64,000 nucleotides of DNA from an uncultured Duncaniella sp. (GCA_910577335.1 CAJTMJ010000001.1:1-64000); one strand, 5' to 3'. Counted from the stretch's first letter, positions 1 to 8,756 are shown. The notes: generated from the letters alone by a model not told the origin. Program-made: numbers and translations.

Positions 1-43
1 ACGAGGGGGTCAATTTTTTTCCGCCGACAGGGGTCAATCTGCA
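1..43. mobile_element. Terminal end of an IS21-family-like element (partial)
   Basis: The motif GGGGTCAAT occurs at 6-14 and again at 30-38, 24 bases apart, with related CCGCCGAC and GCACCGAC blocks beside each. Repeated short motifs of this form are typical of IS21-family ends. Read on the minus strand, the element would begin TGCAGATTGACCCC, which fits the TG...CA termini of the family. The transposase genes would lie to the left of the window. Only 43 bases are visible, so the family call is an inference. The boundary at 43 is placed where the integrase-like reading frame stops looking like protein. Confidence 0.5.
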
Positions 44-238
44 CCGACTTTTCCAGCGGCCTTGATTGGCGTTTTGATTCCAATCATCGACCTTGGAAAA
101 TATATTTACACCTTTTCTTATAATCTGGCGATTCCACGTGTATTCCAGCTCCACGAGGTAGAGCTTGTCTTTATCTACCTTGCCTCGGATTCGGAGGCGG
201 TAGCGTCCCAAAGGGTATAGTCTTTTTGGTCGTCCCAT
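44..238 (-). pseudogene. Tyrosine recombinase/integrase N-terminal fragment, cut by the insertion element
   Basis: The minus strand from an ATG at 238 reads about 65 codons starting MGRPKRLYPLGRYRLRIRGK. It contains LVELEYTWNRQIIRKGVNIF followed by SKVDDWNQNANQGRWKS. This resembles the arm-type DNA-binding domain at the start of Bacteroidetes tyrosine recombinases, where a short beta-sheet domain ends in a conserved acidic-Trp (DW) pair. The frame then enters the insertion-sequence end, so the SAM-like and catalytic domains are absent from the window. I read it as an integrase disrupted by insertion. The rest of the gene may lie beyond the element to the left. The family assignment rests on pattern only. 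Confidence 0.5.
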
Positions 239-310
239 AGAGAGGAGGATTTAGGAGGATAAAAATTGCTATTTTGTGTAATACTCACAAAGGTATGCAA
301 AGGTACAAAA

Positions 311-429
311 TTTTGGCCAAACAAACTAACGTTTTTGGGACTTTTGACGTAATTTAGCCAAACAAATTCGTCAAAATATGGTCAAAAAATGACAATGGCC
401 AAACAAACTCAAAAGTTGTTTAGCCATTG
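311..429. repeat. Three GCCAAACAAA direct repeats plus an inverted copy
   Basis: GCCAAACAAA occurs at 316-325, 357-366 and 398-407. A diverged inverted copy, GTTGTTTAGCC, lies at 415-425. The third copy and the inverted copy form a near-perfect hairpin (393-409 with 413-429). The direct copies are spaced 41 bases apart. The block lies just upstream of the integrase fragment, so it could hold recombinase arm sites or a regulator's operators. It could also serve as a terminator for the gene at 460-681. No gene is visible in 239-459. Confidence 0.6.
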
Positions 430-459
430 ATTATAAGGTATTTATGAAAGAAATTTCTT

Positions 460-681
460 TCAATATTCTTCTTCGTTGAAGAAGAAGTCTTCTTTTGAGG
501 GATAGTCGGGCCAGATGTCTTCGATGCATTCGTAGGTTTCGCCTTCGTCTTCCATTTCCTGAAGGTTCTCTATGACCTCCATTGGTGCGCCTGAACGCAT
601 CGCATAGTCTATAAGTTCATCCTTGGTGGCGGGCCAGGGGGCATCTTCGAGTTTTGACGCCAGTTCCAATGTCCAATACAT
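460..681 (-). CDS. Small DUF2795-type acidic protein
   Basis: This 73-residue, strongly acidic protein has no signal peptide or membrane segment, so it should be cytoplasmic. It begins MYWTLELASKLEDAPWPATK and contains KDELIDYAMRSGAP, followed by an acidic tail ending FFFNEEEY. It matches my memory of a short DUF2795-family protein found widely in Bacteroidales. The family is small and helical, and its function is unknown. The gene stands alone between the repeat block on its 3' side and a divergent lipoprotein gene. A short palindrome, GAAAGAAATTTCTTTC, lies just past its stop codon and may help end transcription. Confidence 0.7.
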   Translation of the reverse strand: MYWTLELASKLEDAPWPATKDELIDYAMRSGAPMEVIENLQEMEDEGETYECIEDIWPDYPSKEDFFFNEEEY

Positions 682-855
682 GATATATTATTTTTTTAGT
701 TTTATACGTCTGAAAAATTTCGCGCAAAGGTAATTATTTTATAGTTATATACAATCGAAATCTAATAATGATATGTTAAATCTTCTTAACTGTTAATAAT
801 GGTTAACCACATTGCATTTTTGTAACTATTCTGTTCATAAGTTGTAACGAATTTG

Positions 856-863
856 TAACTTTG
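856..863 (+). promoter_or_regulatory. Promoter -7 element TAACTTTG
   Basis: TAACTTTG at 856-863 fits the Bacteroidetes -7 consensus TAnnTTTG, 31 bases before the start codon at 895. No clear TTG lies at the usual distance upstream. The rest of 682-894 is AT-rich and shows no gene. Confidence 0.5.
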
Positions 864-894
864 TGGCATATTAACACAGTAAGTAGCTATTCTT

Positions 895-1908
895 ATGAAT
901 TATACAAGTGTGGCGGGCATAATCCTGCTTGCTGCCGGCTTGTTGGCGTGGAGCTGCAAACAGTCTGCTTCCGGCAATTCCGACACGAATATGAAAGAGT
1001 CTAATATCATCGCTCCGGCTGCAAAGTTCAACGGTGACACTGCATATTCATATATAAAAAACCAACTCGCCTTCGGACCGAGGGTGCCTGGAAGCGAGGG
1101 CAACCGCCTTTGCCGGGACTTCATTGTGAACACTTTGAAACGTCACGGCGCCTCTAACGTTTCCGTACAGGAAGGGGAGGTGGTCACTTTCACTAAGGAG
1201 AAACTCCCTATCGCCAATATCATGGCTTCATATTCGCCTGAGGTCAAGGATAGAGTCATCCTTGTCGCCCACTATGACACACGCCCGTGGGCTGACAGCG
1301 ACGAGCGTGAGGAAAACCGTCTCAAACCCATCCCCGGGGCTAACGACGGCGCCAGCGGTGTGGCTGTCCTCTTGGAGATAGCGCGCCAGCTCAACACCAC
1401 CAAACCGCATATCGGCGTTGACCTTCTGTTTGTCGATGCCGAAGATTACGGTCAGTCCTCCGGTTTCTTTAATCAGGATGACTCATGGTGTCTCGGTACC
1501 CAGTATTGGGTTAAAAACATGCCTTACGCATCTGATTCATTGCCCCGCTATGGAATACTCCTTGACATGGTGGGCGGCATGGACGCCAAATTTCATCGTG
1601 AATACTTCTCCGACCGTTATGCCTCACGCATAGTTGACAAGGTGTGGTCTATCGCAAGCCGCTCCGGTTATGGCGAGCAATTCGTCAACAAGACAGGCGG
1701 ATCGGTGGTTGACGACCATATCTTCCTCAGCGAAGCCGGAATCCCCACCATAGATATCATCGAGTCTAAAAACGATGTCACAGGCACATTCCCCCAAACA
1801 TGGCACACTATGGACGACGACCTGAAAAACATAGACAAGACATCGCTCTCGGCTGCCGGGCAGACTGTGCTTAACACCATATACAGCGAGATACGCTGCG
1901 AGAAATAA
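895..1908 (+). CDS. M28-family lipoprotein, probable glutaminyl-peptide cyclotransferase
   Basis: This 337-residue protein has a lipoprotein signal peptide ending in a lipobox (LAWS before Cys21), so it is probably anchored in the cell envelope. The M28 zinc-peptidase fold is visible: VILVAHYDTRPWAD around His126, GANDGASG with Asp151 as a likely zinc ligand, FVDAEDYG with Glu183/Asp184, and TWHTMDD with His304. The segments LGTQYWVKNM and GILLDMVGG match the bacterial type II glutaminyl cyclases known from Porphyromonas. Those enzymes convert N-terminal glutamine, exposed after signal peptide cleavage, to pyroglutamate. An aminopeptidase role cannot be excluded from sequence alone. Length is normal for the family and the gene is monocistronic. 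Confidence 0.8.
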   Translation: MNYTSVAGIILLAAGLLAWSCKQSASGNSDTNMKESNIIAPAAKFNGDTAYSYIKNQLAFGPRVPGSEGNRLCRDFIVNTLKRHGASNVSVQEGEVVTFTKEKLPIANIMASYSPEVKDRVILVAHYDTRPWADSDEREENRLKPIPGANDGASGVAVLLEIARQLNTTKPHIGVDLLFVDAEDYGQSSGFFNQDDSWCLGTQYWVKNMPYASDSLPRYGILLDMVGGMDAKFHREYFSDRYASRIVDKVWSIASRSGYGEQFVNKTGGSVVDDHIFLSEAGIPTIDIIESKNDVTGTFPQTWHTMDDDLKNIDKTSLSAAGQTVLNTIYSEIRCEK

Positions 1909-1933
1909 AACGGCAGGTTACATAGTTTCAAAA

Positions 1934-1964
1934 TTGCTACTCAGCGGAATTTTTTGTACTTTTG
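1934..1964 (+). promoter_or_regulatory. Promoter: TTG (-33) and TACTTTTG (-7)
   Basis: TTG at 1934-1936 and TACTTTTG at 1957-1964 are separated by 20 bases, the usual Bacteroidetes spacing. Transcription should start near 1971. This places the upstream in-frame ATG at 1954 inside the promoter and supports the start codon at 2002. Confidence 0.7.
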
Positions 1965-2001
1965 TGGAATAATTTCACAAACCGATAATTTATTCCGTAC
2001 G

Positions 2002-3981
2002 ATGGCTGACTTCCAATATATCCACGTAGCGCTACGAGGTGAACTCCAAGGTGCCACACGCACCATTTACTCATATCCGACAACCCCTGCCGACGATAAT
2101 GTTAATCCCGATTGGGACTCTATGACCGTGGAGCCGGGCGCTGCTATTAAACGTTTTCTTAACGCTACAGACTGCTACATCATGCAGTCTGCCCCCCAAG
2201 ACCATTATTTTTCATTCATAACACGCGACTCCCTACGCCCTGAGCGGGGGTATGTGATGATCTCGCTCCTTATTGACAACGGCTGCGCCCTCACAGGCCG
2301 TCAGTTGATCGCTGTGTTCAATTCGCTTAAACGTTCATTCCTTGAGGACGATAACCTCACTGACGAGGCTGTTGACACGGCGCTCCATCAGGCATCGATC
2401 CCTATTGAGCCCGTGCGTCTCGAATCATGGCTCTACCGCCAGCCTGACCCCGAAACCCAGATAGAGGAAGCTGCTTACCGCACATATATATCCGTACAGG
2501 AGCTTGAGTCTATTTTCTCATTCCCGGCTCAGCCCGAATATCGTCCCTACAGATGCTTGATAGTGGTGTCGGCTGCAAGCTCTTTGCGTCCGGGCGTGAA
2601 AATGCCACGTATCACCACTCAGGTTCGCAAGCTCTACACTGTGGTGTGCCCCGAAGGTGCCACATCCTCGGCTTCGCAGGTCTACGATGGCGATCGTCTC
2701 ACCATAACTTACTCAAAGGATGGATTCAACAGCCATTCCGAGACTGTCGTGGCGGGCGCTCCGTCTGCATATATCAAAAATGACGGCTCCACCCTTTTGG
2801 TGCGCACATCGGCTCAGACAGGGATACGCTTCATACGCAAAGTAGGGTTGAAAGTCACATCTGCCAAAGGCTCCGACATCAACGGATTCACTGTCTCAGT
2901 CAATGGTCGTTCCATCAACACCATGGACCCCTTTATCGAATTTACCGAGCGTGATCTCACCCCCGGCGAGGAGATAGAAATACAGGTGGCATCCAATAAC
3001 TACAATCCGCTTAAAGTCAAGAAACCCACCGAGGAACTTCTCGCTACCGAGCATCTTGACCTCGTGCTTCAGCCCGTGGAGCAGGGTATAACTCTACGCC
3101 TTGATTTTGGCGACGGACGAGTGTTTGAAGAGCAGATTTCAATCGAAAAGAATACTCCGGAGTACAACCGCTTGCACTCGGGCAATTTCCATGGCTTCCG
3201 TGCTCATCGCCTTGTCACTCAGGACGACAGCGAGGTCTATAACGTGGATGTCCGCATCACTTCACGCCCTGTAGCCCCTAATTTCGAGACATCAGCAGCT
3301 CACGATGAGAGCCCCTCAGCCACACATCAGGCTCCAGTCTTCGAAAAGGTTACTGAGGAGGAGAAGGAGCCGGTTAAGATCACTGACCCAATCCCCGGAG
3401 CTGACACCGCCGACCTCGACGATTTCCCCGCTCCGCTCCCTTGGTATCGCAAGAGCTGGCTGTGGGTCATTGTCGCCCTTCTCCTTATGGCTATAGGCAC
3501 AGTGCTTTATTACATAGATTTTTCCGGCAATTCTACCGACATCTCATCCGGCCCCGATATTTCCGGTGTCGAATCTGTGCAGTCTGAGTCAGATGCCACA
3601 GCCGACACACCTTCAGCTCCCCCCACACCCGAAGAACAGGCTGATATCGACTATCTCAACTCCAATCCCGTCTGGGAGGTAGCTCGCTTGCAATCACCTA
3701 TGGCTAAAAGCCTTATAGATGCTATAAATGCCGGTGACATCGACGCCATAGTGAGCAATCCTTACTTTGCGGTGACCGGGCGTTGCACAAACAATAAGGC
3801 AAACCAGATTGCCGACCTCGTTTGGCGTGCCAAGAGTTCCTATAACGAAAGCTCCAACAAACGAATTCTTCGTGCGGCTGTCAAGAACGGTTCCATAACC
3901 CTGCACGCTCTTGCCGACGACCTCGCCAAGCGCCGCCCCGCCGAGAAAGAGAACCAGTCCCCCCGTCCGGTACATAAATAA
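2002..3981 (+). CDS. Unrecognised single-pass membrane protein
   Basis: I do not recognise this 659-residue protein. The start at MADFQYIHVALRGEL is chosen because the promoter covers the earlier in-frame ATG. There is no signal peptide. About 480 residues come first, rich in beta-strand-like segments, then an acidic linker. One hydrophobic helix follows at roughly residues 482-502 (SWLWVIVALLLMAIGTVLYY), then a Ser/Asp/Pro-rich linker and a helical domain of about 110 residues. With this layout the large N-terminal part would be cytoplasmic and the small C-terminal domain periplasmic. The gene is monocistronic and ends at a strong terminator. A signalling or scaffolding role is possible, but nothing in the sequence fixes it. 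Confidence 0.6.
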   Translation: MADFQYIHVALRGELQGATRTIYSYPTTPADDNVNPDWDSMTVEPGAAIKRFLNATDCYIMQSAPQDHYFSFITRDSLRPERGYVMISLLIDNGCALTGRQLIAVFNSLKRSFLEDDNLTDEAVDTALHQASIPIEPVRLESWLYRQPDPETQIEEAAYRTYISVQELESIFSFPAQPEYRPYRCLIVVSAASSLRPGVKMPRITTQVRKLYTVVCPEGATSSASQVYDGDRLTITYSKDGFNSHSETVVAGAPSAYIKNDGSTLLVRTSAQTGIRFIRKVGLKVTSAKGSDINGFTVSVNGRSINTMDPFIEFTERDLTPGEEIEIQVASNNYNPLKVKKPTEELLATEHLDLVLQPVEQGITLRLDFGDGRVFEEQISIEKNTPEYNRLHSGNFHGFRAHRLVTQDDSEVYNVDVRITSRPVAPNFETSAAHDESPSATHQAPVFEKVTEEEKEPVKITDPIPGADTADLDDFPAPLPWYRKSWLWVIVALLLMAIGTVLYYIDFSGNSTDISSGPDISGVESVQSESDATADTPSAPPTPEEQADIDYLNSNPVWEVARLQSPMAKSLIDAINAGDIDAIVSNPYFAVTGRCTNNKANQIADLVWRAKSSYNESSNKRILRAAVKNGSITLHALADDLAKRRPAEKENQSPRPVHK

Positions 3982-4027
3982 TTAAGTATAGCTATAATAA
4001 ATATAGCTGTGTCCCTGCAGTTATATG

Positions 4028-4066
4028 AAAGCCATATTTTGAAGCAGCTTCAAAATATGGCTTTTG
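4028..4066 (+). terminator. Intrinsic terminator
   Basis: The stem GCCATATTTTGAAG (4031-4044) pairs perfectly with 4048-4061 across a three-base loop. Flanking AAA/TTT pairs and CTTTTGTT follow. It ends transcription of the gene at 2002-3981. Confidence 0.9.
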
Positions 4067-4534
4067 TTATTGGGAGGAAAAATGCCTTTGCAAATTGTCT
4101 ATCATTCAGTCATTTTCAGATACTTACCGTTAAATTTTAACGAAACGAGCTGATTTAACGTCCTTTTGGATAAAATATGTTAAAACTTGTTATTAATGGT
4201 GGCAAATTAAAAATTATATTTATAATTTTGCATTTGAAACTCCAAATTGCAATAGTGGCAAAACTACCGTACAGATAGTAACCATAGTTAAATTGAAAAA
4301 CTTTATATAGTAACAAAATATAGTAACGCACTTCTTGATATTATGATAAAATCGCAAATCTTGTATTGTGGGCATGTGCCGTTGTGCCATGCGTACGGTC
4401 GGTGATTCTACCCCGGTAACGGTAGCTTTTCTCCGATCGCTGCGTCATATCTTTATCTAAGAAGAGCAAAACAAGTAGCTTGATTCTGACCGGCTTAACC
4501 CCCGGTTCCTAATTACGACGAAATTATTATATTG
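4067..4534 (+). promoter_or_regulatory. Promoter and long untranslated leader of the fimbrial operon
   Basis: These 468 bases hold no gene. TAATTTTG at 4223-4230 fits the -7 consensus, which would give a leader of roughly 300 bases. The leader carries ATAGTAAC at 4275-4282, 4307-4314 and 4320-4327, and ATTACGACG at 4512-4520. The same two motifs recur in front of the Mfa1-like gene. CTACCCCGGTAACGGTAG near 4410-4427 is partly self-complementary. A long leader with shared motifs suggests post-initiation control or a DNA-binding regulator. The mechanism is not evident. Confidence 0.55.
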
Positions 4535-5125
4535 ATGATACGGAAATTAATCTTTTGCGTGGCACTGATGCTGTCGGCAGCAGTTTGCCAGCAGGCTGCG
4601 GCTCAGGAAGCCGCTGTCAAGACCAATCTTGGCGCCGATGCTCTGCTCAACGTCAACCTTGGTGCCGAGTTCGGGCTTGCTCCCAAGTGGACTCTCGACC
4701 TGACCGGCGAATTCAACGGCTGGAAGATGTCGCACGACCGCCGCTGGAAGCATTGGTATGTCATGCCCGAAGCCCGCTATTGGTTCTGTCAGAAGTTCGG
4801 CGAGAGCTTCATCGGCTTCCACACCATGGGCGGACAATACAACATAGGAGGTTTCGACGGCAAACTCAATTTCCTCGGCACTGACGCCCGCAAGCTCAAG
4901 GACTCCCGCTACCAAGGCTGGTATGTGGGTGCCGGCGTGTCATACGGCTACGCTTGGATGCTCTCGCGCCACTGGAACCTTGAGGCTGAGCTTGGCATAG
5001 GCTACTCCTATACCCGTTTTGACCGATACCCGTGCGCCGAGTGCGGCACAAAGCTTGAAAGCAACCGCTCACACAACTACTGGGGTATAACCAAAGCCGC
5101 CATCAATATAGTATATGTATTCTAA
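4535..5125 (+). CDS. DUF3575 family outer-membrane protein, fimbrial operon
   Basis: The protein has 196 residues. The ATG at 4535 is preferred to the TTG three bases upstream. A type I signal peptide (MIRKLIFCVALMLSAAVC then QQAAAQ) is followed by alternating aromatic and polar beta-strand segments, including WKHWYVMPEARYWF and GWYVGAGVSYGYAW. It ends in an aromatic residue, as expected of an outer-membrane beta-barrel. DUF3575 proteins usually sit in Bacteroidales fimbrial loci, as here, but their exact job is not established. An accessory role in assembly or outer-membrane secretion is inferred. A related protein opens the second fimbrial operon (16720-17364). Confidence 0.8.
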   Translation: MIRKLIFCVALMLSAAVCQQAAAQEAAVKTNLGADALLNVNLGAEFGLAPKWTLDLTGEFNGWKMSHDRRWKHWYVMPEARYWFCQKFGESFIGFHTMGGQYNIGGFDGKLNFLGTDARKLKDSRYQGWYVGAGVSYGYAWMLSRHWNLEAELGIGYSYTRFDRYPCAECGTKLESNRSHNYWGITKAAINIVYVF

Positions 5126-5151
5126 ACCTTAACCCGAAACAAACCAAACGT

Positions 5152-6591
5152 ATGAAAAAAGCATTGACACTTTCCCTGTTGCTCTCGGTCATCGTGCCGG
5201 TAGCCAATGCCATTGACCCGGTTTCGGTGCCTGAGGTCAGCGGCGCTTCCGTCACACGTGAGGGCAACTTCCTCCATGTCAAGATGGATATACCTCTACA
5301 GTCCATGCCCGTGCGCAGCAACGCCGCAGCTTTCCTTACCCCTTGCCTTACTAACGGCGACGAGGAACTCGAACTGTCAAACCTTGCCCTTTACGGCAAA
5401 AAACGCCATATATACCACCAGCGCACATCGGCTCACCCCATCGAACCGGCTGCCGACAAGGAAATGCGCGTAGCCGACGCCCCCGCCACCTACCCCTACT
5501 CGGTGATGGTGCCTTGGCAGGACTGGATGAACGGTGCCACACTCTCGCTCCAGCGCACCGACTACGGCTGCTGCGCTAACATCGAAGGTGAAGGTCGCCG
5601 TGACCTCACACAGTTCCTCCTTCCCGAGCCGCCCAAGCCGTTCGAACCGATGTTCCAATACGTTCGCCCCGTGGCTGAAACCGTCAAGAGCCGTTCGGTT
5701 ACCGGTCGCGCATTTATCGACTTCCCTGTCAACCGCACCGAGATATTCCCCGACTACCGTGGTAACACCGTGGAACTCGCAAAGATACGTGCCACAATCG
5801 ACAGCGTTGCCACCGACAACGATATCACCGTGCGCACACTCTCCATCAAGGGTTTCGCCTCACCCGAAGGCTCCTACTCTAACAACGTGCGCCTTGCAAA
5901 GGGCCGTACCGAATCGCTCAAGCTCTACGTGCAGAAGCTCTACAACTTCCCCGACCGTATCATCCACACATCCTACGAGCCTGAGGACTGGGAAGGTCTG
6001 CGCAAATTCTTGGAGACAAGCGATATAGCCAACCGTGACGCTATCCTCGCCATAGCCAACAGCGACCTCGCCCCGGACCCCCGCGACAACAAGATAAAGA
6101 CCACATATCCGCAGCAATACGCATGGCTTCTCGCCAACGTATACCCGGCGCTACGCCACTCCGACTACACTATCGACTTCGACATACGTAGTTTCACCGA
6201 CGTGGAAGAGATCAAACGCCTTGTCAAGACACAGCCGCAGAAGCTGAGCCTCAACGAGTTCTTCATGGCAGCCCAGACCTACGAGCCGGGCAGCGATGAC
6301 TTCAACGAGCTCTTCGAGATAGCCGTGCGCATGTTCCCCGACAGTGAGGTAGCCAATCTTAATGCAGCCAACGCCGCCATGCAGCGCAAGGACTTCAAGG
6401 CTGCCGCCGCTTATCTCAAAAAAGCCGGCGACACCCCCGAAACCACCTACGCCGGCGGTATCCTTGCGGCACTCACCGGTGAAAACGAGCGAGCCTTGCA
6501 GCTCTTCCGTCAGGCAGCCCGTCTGAAAGTAGCCGATGCCCCTGCTGCGGTTGAGCAGATGGAGCGCATCATCGAAGCTTCGTCACGCTGA
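5152..6591 (+). CDS. DUF3868/OmpA-like protein of the fimbrial operon
   Basis: This 479-residue protein has a signal peptide (MKKALTLSLLLSVIVPVANA, cleaved before IDPVS). The N-terminal half fits DUF3868. Near residues 225-260, LSIKGFASPEGSYSNNVRLA resembles the OmpA-like peptidoglycan-binding motif. The C-terminus carries a short TPR-like helical stretch (KDFKAAAAYLKKAG then NERALQLFRQAARL). Such proteins are found next to Mfa-type fimbrial genes and may anchor the assembly apparatus to peptidoglycan; that role is inference. It lies 26 bases after the DUF3575 gene and is probably co-transcribed. Base composition is GC-rich compared with the shaft gene that follows. Confidence 0.75.
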   Translation: MKKALTLSLLLSVIVPVANAIDPVSVPEVSGASVTREGNFLHVKMDIPLQSMPVRSNAAAFLTPCLTNGDEELELSNLALYGKKRHIYHQRTSAHPIEPAADKEMRVADAPATYPYSVMVPWQDWMNGATLSLQRTDYGCCANIEGEGRRDLTQFLLPEPPKPFEPMFQYVRPVAETVKSRSVTGRAFIDFPVNRTEIFPDYRGNTVELAKIRATIDSVATDNDITVRTLSIKGFASPEGSYSNNVRLAKGRTESLKLYVQKLYNFPDRIIHTSYEPEDWEGLRKFLETSDIANRDAILAIANSDLAPDPRDNKIKTTYPQQYAWLLANVYPALRHSDYTIDFDIRSFTDVEEIKRLVKTQPQKLSLNEFFMAAQTYEPGSDDFNELFEIAVRMFPDSEVANLNAANAAMQRKDFKAAAAYLKKAGDTPETTYAGGILAALTGENERALQLFRQAARLKVADAPAAVEQMERIIEASSR

Positions 6592-6794
6592 GCATACACG
6601 CAATAGTAATATATAGCCACGCTCCCTCTTCAACTCTCCTCTCCAACATCCCATTTTCCCCGCTCTCGGGCGTCTCAATAGTAACTCCGCTCTCCTCCCT
6701 ACCTGATTACGACTATTAATTACGACGATTAAATAGTAACTTAATTTTTTCAGAATAGTAACTAATTAACAATTTAAAAATAGTAACATAAGTT
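6592..6794 (+). repeat. Intergenic block with repeated ATAGTAAC and ATTACGAC motifs
   Basis: ATAGTAAC occurs at 6678-6685, 6733-6740, 6755-6762 and 6780-6787, with a variant, ATAGTAAT, at 6603-6610. GATTACGACTA (6705-6715) and ATTACGACG (6719-6727) also occur. The same motifs lie in the operon leader at 4275-4520. The last copy ends 7 bases before the start codon of the Mfa1-like gene, so a protein bound there, or an RNA structure, could control its translation. No gene is present. Confidence 0.6.
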
Positions 6795-8699
6795 ATGAGA
6801 CATTTTTCAAAATTAGCGGTAATGGCACTGGCTTGCAGCCTTTGGTCATGCTCCGACGATGCCCCGGTCTCAGATACCGGCAAGCAGGGCGGTGAAAATG
6901 ACTTCTATGCCAAAATAACCCTTAAGCTTCCGACCGAAGGAGGCTCACGCTCACAAACCAAAGACCCCACTACGGGTAATGAACCGGCAGAGTCTACTGA
7001 TGGCTATGAGTATGGTAAAGATCGTGAAAATAATGTAAGCAGCGTCACCGTTATCCTTGCTACAAGAGCAGGAAGCGAAGGTGCTTATACCTATACTCCT
7101 CTTACTTCTGCCAATGGAGTGCCACTTCAGGATAAAGCTGCTACTTCTCCCACATTTGTCATGCAGTTTGACGCTGCCAAGGTTAAAGAAGCTGTTACGA
7201 AAAATGAAACCTTGTACATGTTTGCATATTGTAACCAGACCCCCGGTACTGTTTCTTCTTTCCATGAGAAAGGCTCGATAGTTAATGGAGGTACCCCGTC
7301 TACTCCCATTTCAATTGCTCAGCCTGACAATTTTCTTATGACTAATGCCCAGATAGCGCAGGCAAATGCTATTGGCAACTGGGATTCTATGGTTGGAACC
7401 AACACAAGTTCTAATCCATTTAATCTTGGTACGGTTTCTGTTGAGCGTGTAGCTTGTCGTTTTGACTTCAAGGAAACTAAGACTGAGGGAATGGCTGACA
7501 ATACATATCCTATATACGAACAACCGGCGTATGACGGCACCCCTGCTACAGGTCATTATGGCAATATCGAACTTCAGGTTATGGCTCTGTTCAATGAAGC
7601 GAAAGATTTTTACTATCTTCGCCACATATCTCCCACAGGTACAACTACAAATTGGAATATTTGCACAAAAGAGACTCCTGATAATTTTGTAGTAGGTCCT
7701 AACTGGGATGCTTTTAGTAGATATAATACAGCATGTTTAGGTGATCCTGAATATGCGTTACCTGCTACAACTGAAGCTCTTTTCCATTACCCCATAGCAA
7801 CCGTAGTTAAGCAAGCCAATGAAAATAATCTCTGGACTGCACTTAACTCGTTGAAGGAAGATGACAATCATAATAGTACTACCAATACTCCATCTTGGGA
7901 TCCGGATACTAAAGACGAGAATAAAGATTATCATATCTGGCGTTATGCTACTGAAAATACCATTCCCGGACCCGGCGCTCAGCCACAGCGTTTCGGTATC
8001 AGCACGGGTATAGTGTTCAGGGGCGAGCTTACTTCTGTTGATGGTGATGGTTTGGCTTCCACTCTTAAGAATGCTATGAAAGCTAAGGAAGATCTCTATG
8101 CTTATCGTGAATCAACCAAAGAGTCAAACAAATCAAATCTGACTACAATTTTCGGTTCTGCGATGGATTTATATAACTATTGTAAATCTCATGCCGGCAC
8201 CGATCCTCGAAAGAATTTTGTTAAAGCTGTTTGGGCTGGTGTTTTCACTGTTACCGCCACTCCTGCTATTTCAATTACTACTACCACAAAGCCTTCTGAA
8301 GATCAGATAACTGAGCTTGATAATAAGCTCTTTGGTGAAGGAGTGACTGTTTCAGCAGTCGCAAAGGTTGACACCAAAACTAATGCTGACCTCAAGCCAT
8401 ATAAATTTATATGTTATGCTCCTACCATCGGTACTGACGGCGTAGCCCATTATTATTCATACTATTATTATGCTAACCGTCATAATTACAATGGTACCGA
8501 GATGGAGATGGGTCCGATGGAGTTTGCTACAGTGCGTAACAATATCTACAAGCTCAAAGTTGACATGGTGTCAGCTCTCGGTCTCCCCGAAGACACTCCC
8601 CCCGATCCTTGGACTCCCGACGAAAACCCGCAGGTTTACTTCAAGGTCAGCGTCAAGGTTCTTGACTGGGTTGTTCGCAAGAACTCTATCAAGTTCTAA
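6795..8699 (+). CDS. Mfa1-like fimbrial major subunit
   Basis: This 634-residue lipoprotein precursor (signal ends LWSC, lipid Cys near residue 19) is secreted to the outer membrane. YGKDRENNVSSVTVILA near residues 75-90 matches the conserved start of the first Mfa1 beta-domain. The C-terminus, VYFKVSVKVLDWVVRKNSIKF, matches the terminal strand used in donor-strand polymerisation of type V pili. In Porphyromonas such proteins are cleaved by an Arg-specific protease and then polymerise into the shaft. It is longer than typical Mfa1 (about 560 residues) and more AT-rich than the genes before it, which suggests a diversified surface antigen. Strong hairpins or repeats flank it on both sides. Confidence 0.8.
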   Translation: MRHFSKLAVMALACSLWSCSDDAPVSDTGKQGGENDFYAKITLKLPTEGGSRSQTKDPTTGNEPAESTDGYEYGKDRENNVSSVTVILATRAGSEGAYTYTPLTSANGVPLQDKAATSPTFVMQFDAAKVKEAVTKNETLYMFAYCNQTPGTVSSFHEKGSIVNGGTPSTPISIAQPDNFLMTNAQIAQANAIGNWDSMVGTNTSSNPFNLGTVSVERVACRFDFKETKTEGMADNTYPIYEQPAYDGTPATGHYGNIELQVMALFNEAKDFYYLRHISPTGTTTNWNICTKETPDNFVVGPNWDAFSRYNTACLGDPEYALPATTEALFHYPIATVVKQANENNLWTALNSLKEDDNHNSTTNTPSWDPDTKDENKDYHIWRYATENTIPGPGAQPQRFGISTGIVFRGELTSVDGDGLASTLKNAMKAKEDLYAYRESTKESNKSNLTTIFGSAMDLYNYCKSHAGTDPRKNFVKAVWAGVFTVTATPAISITTTTKPSEDQITELDNKLFGEGVTVSAVAKVDTKTNADLKPYKFICYAPTIGTDGVAHYYSYYYYANRHNYNGTEMEMGPMEFATVRNNIYKLKVDMVSALGLPEDTPPDPWTPDENPQVYFKVSVKVLDWVVRKNSIKF

Positions 8700-8756
8700 C
8701 GGCTCAAATCACTGAAGCTATATAAATCTATCCCTTTTATCAGGGATTGCAGTGCC

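Noticed and set aside
1954..2001. Upstream ATG for the protein at 2002
   Set aside because: The ATG lies inside the predicted promoter, before the expected transcript start.
4266..4399. Possible invertible fimbrial promoter between ACCGTAC (4266-4272) and GTACGGT (4393-4399)
   Set aside because: Only seven bases match, the -7 element at 4223-4230 lies outside the interval, and no invertase gene is nearby.
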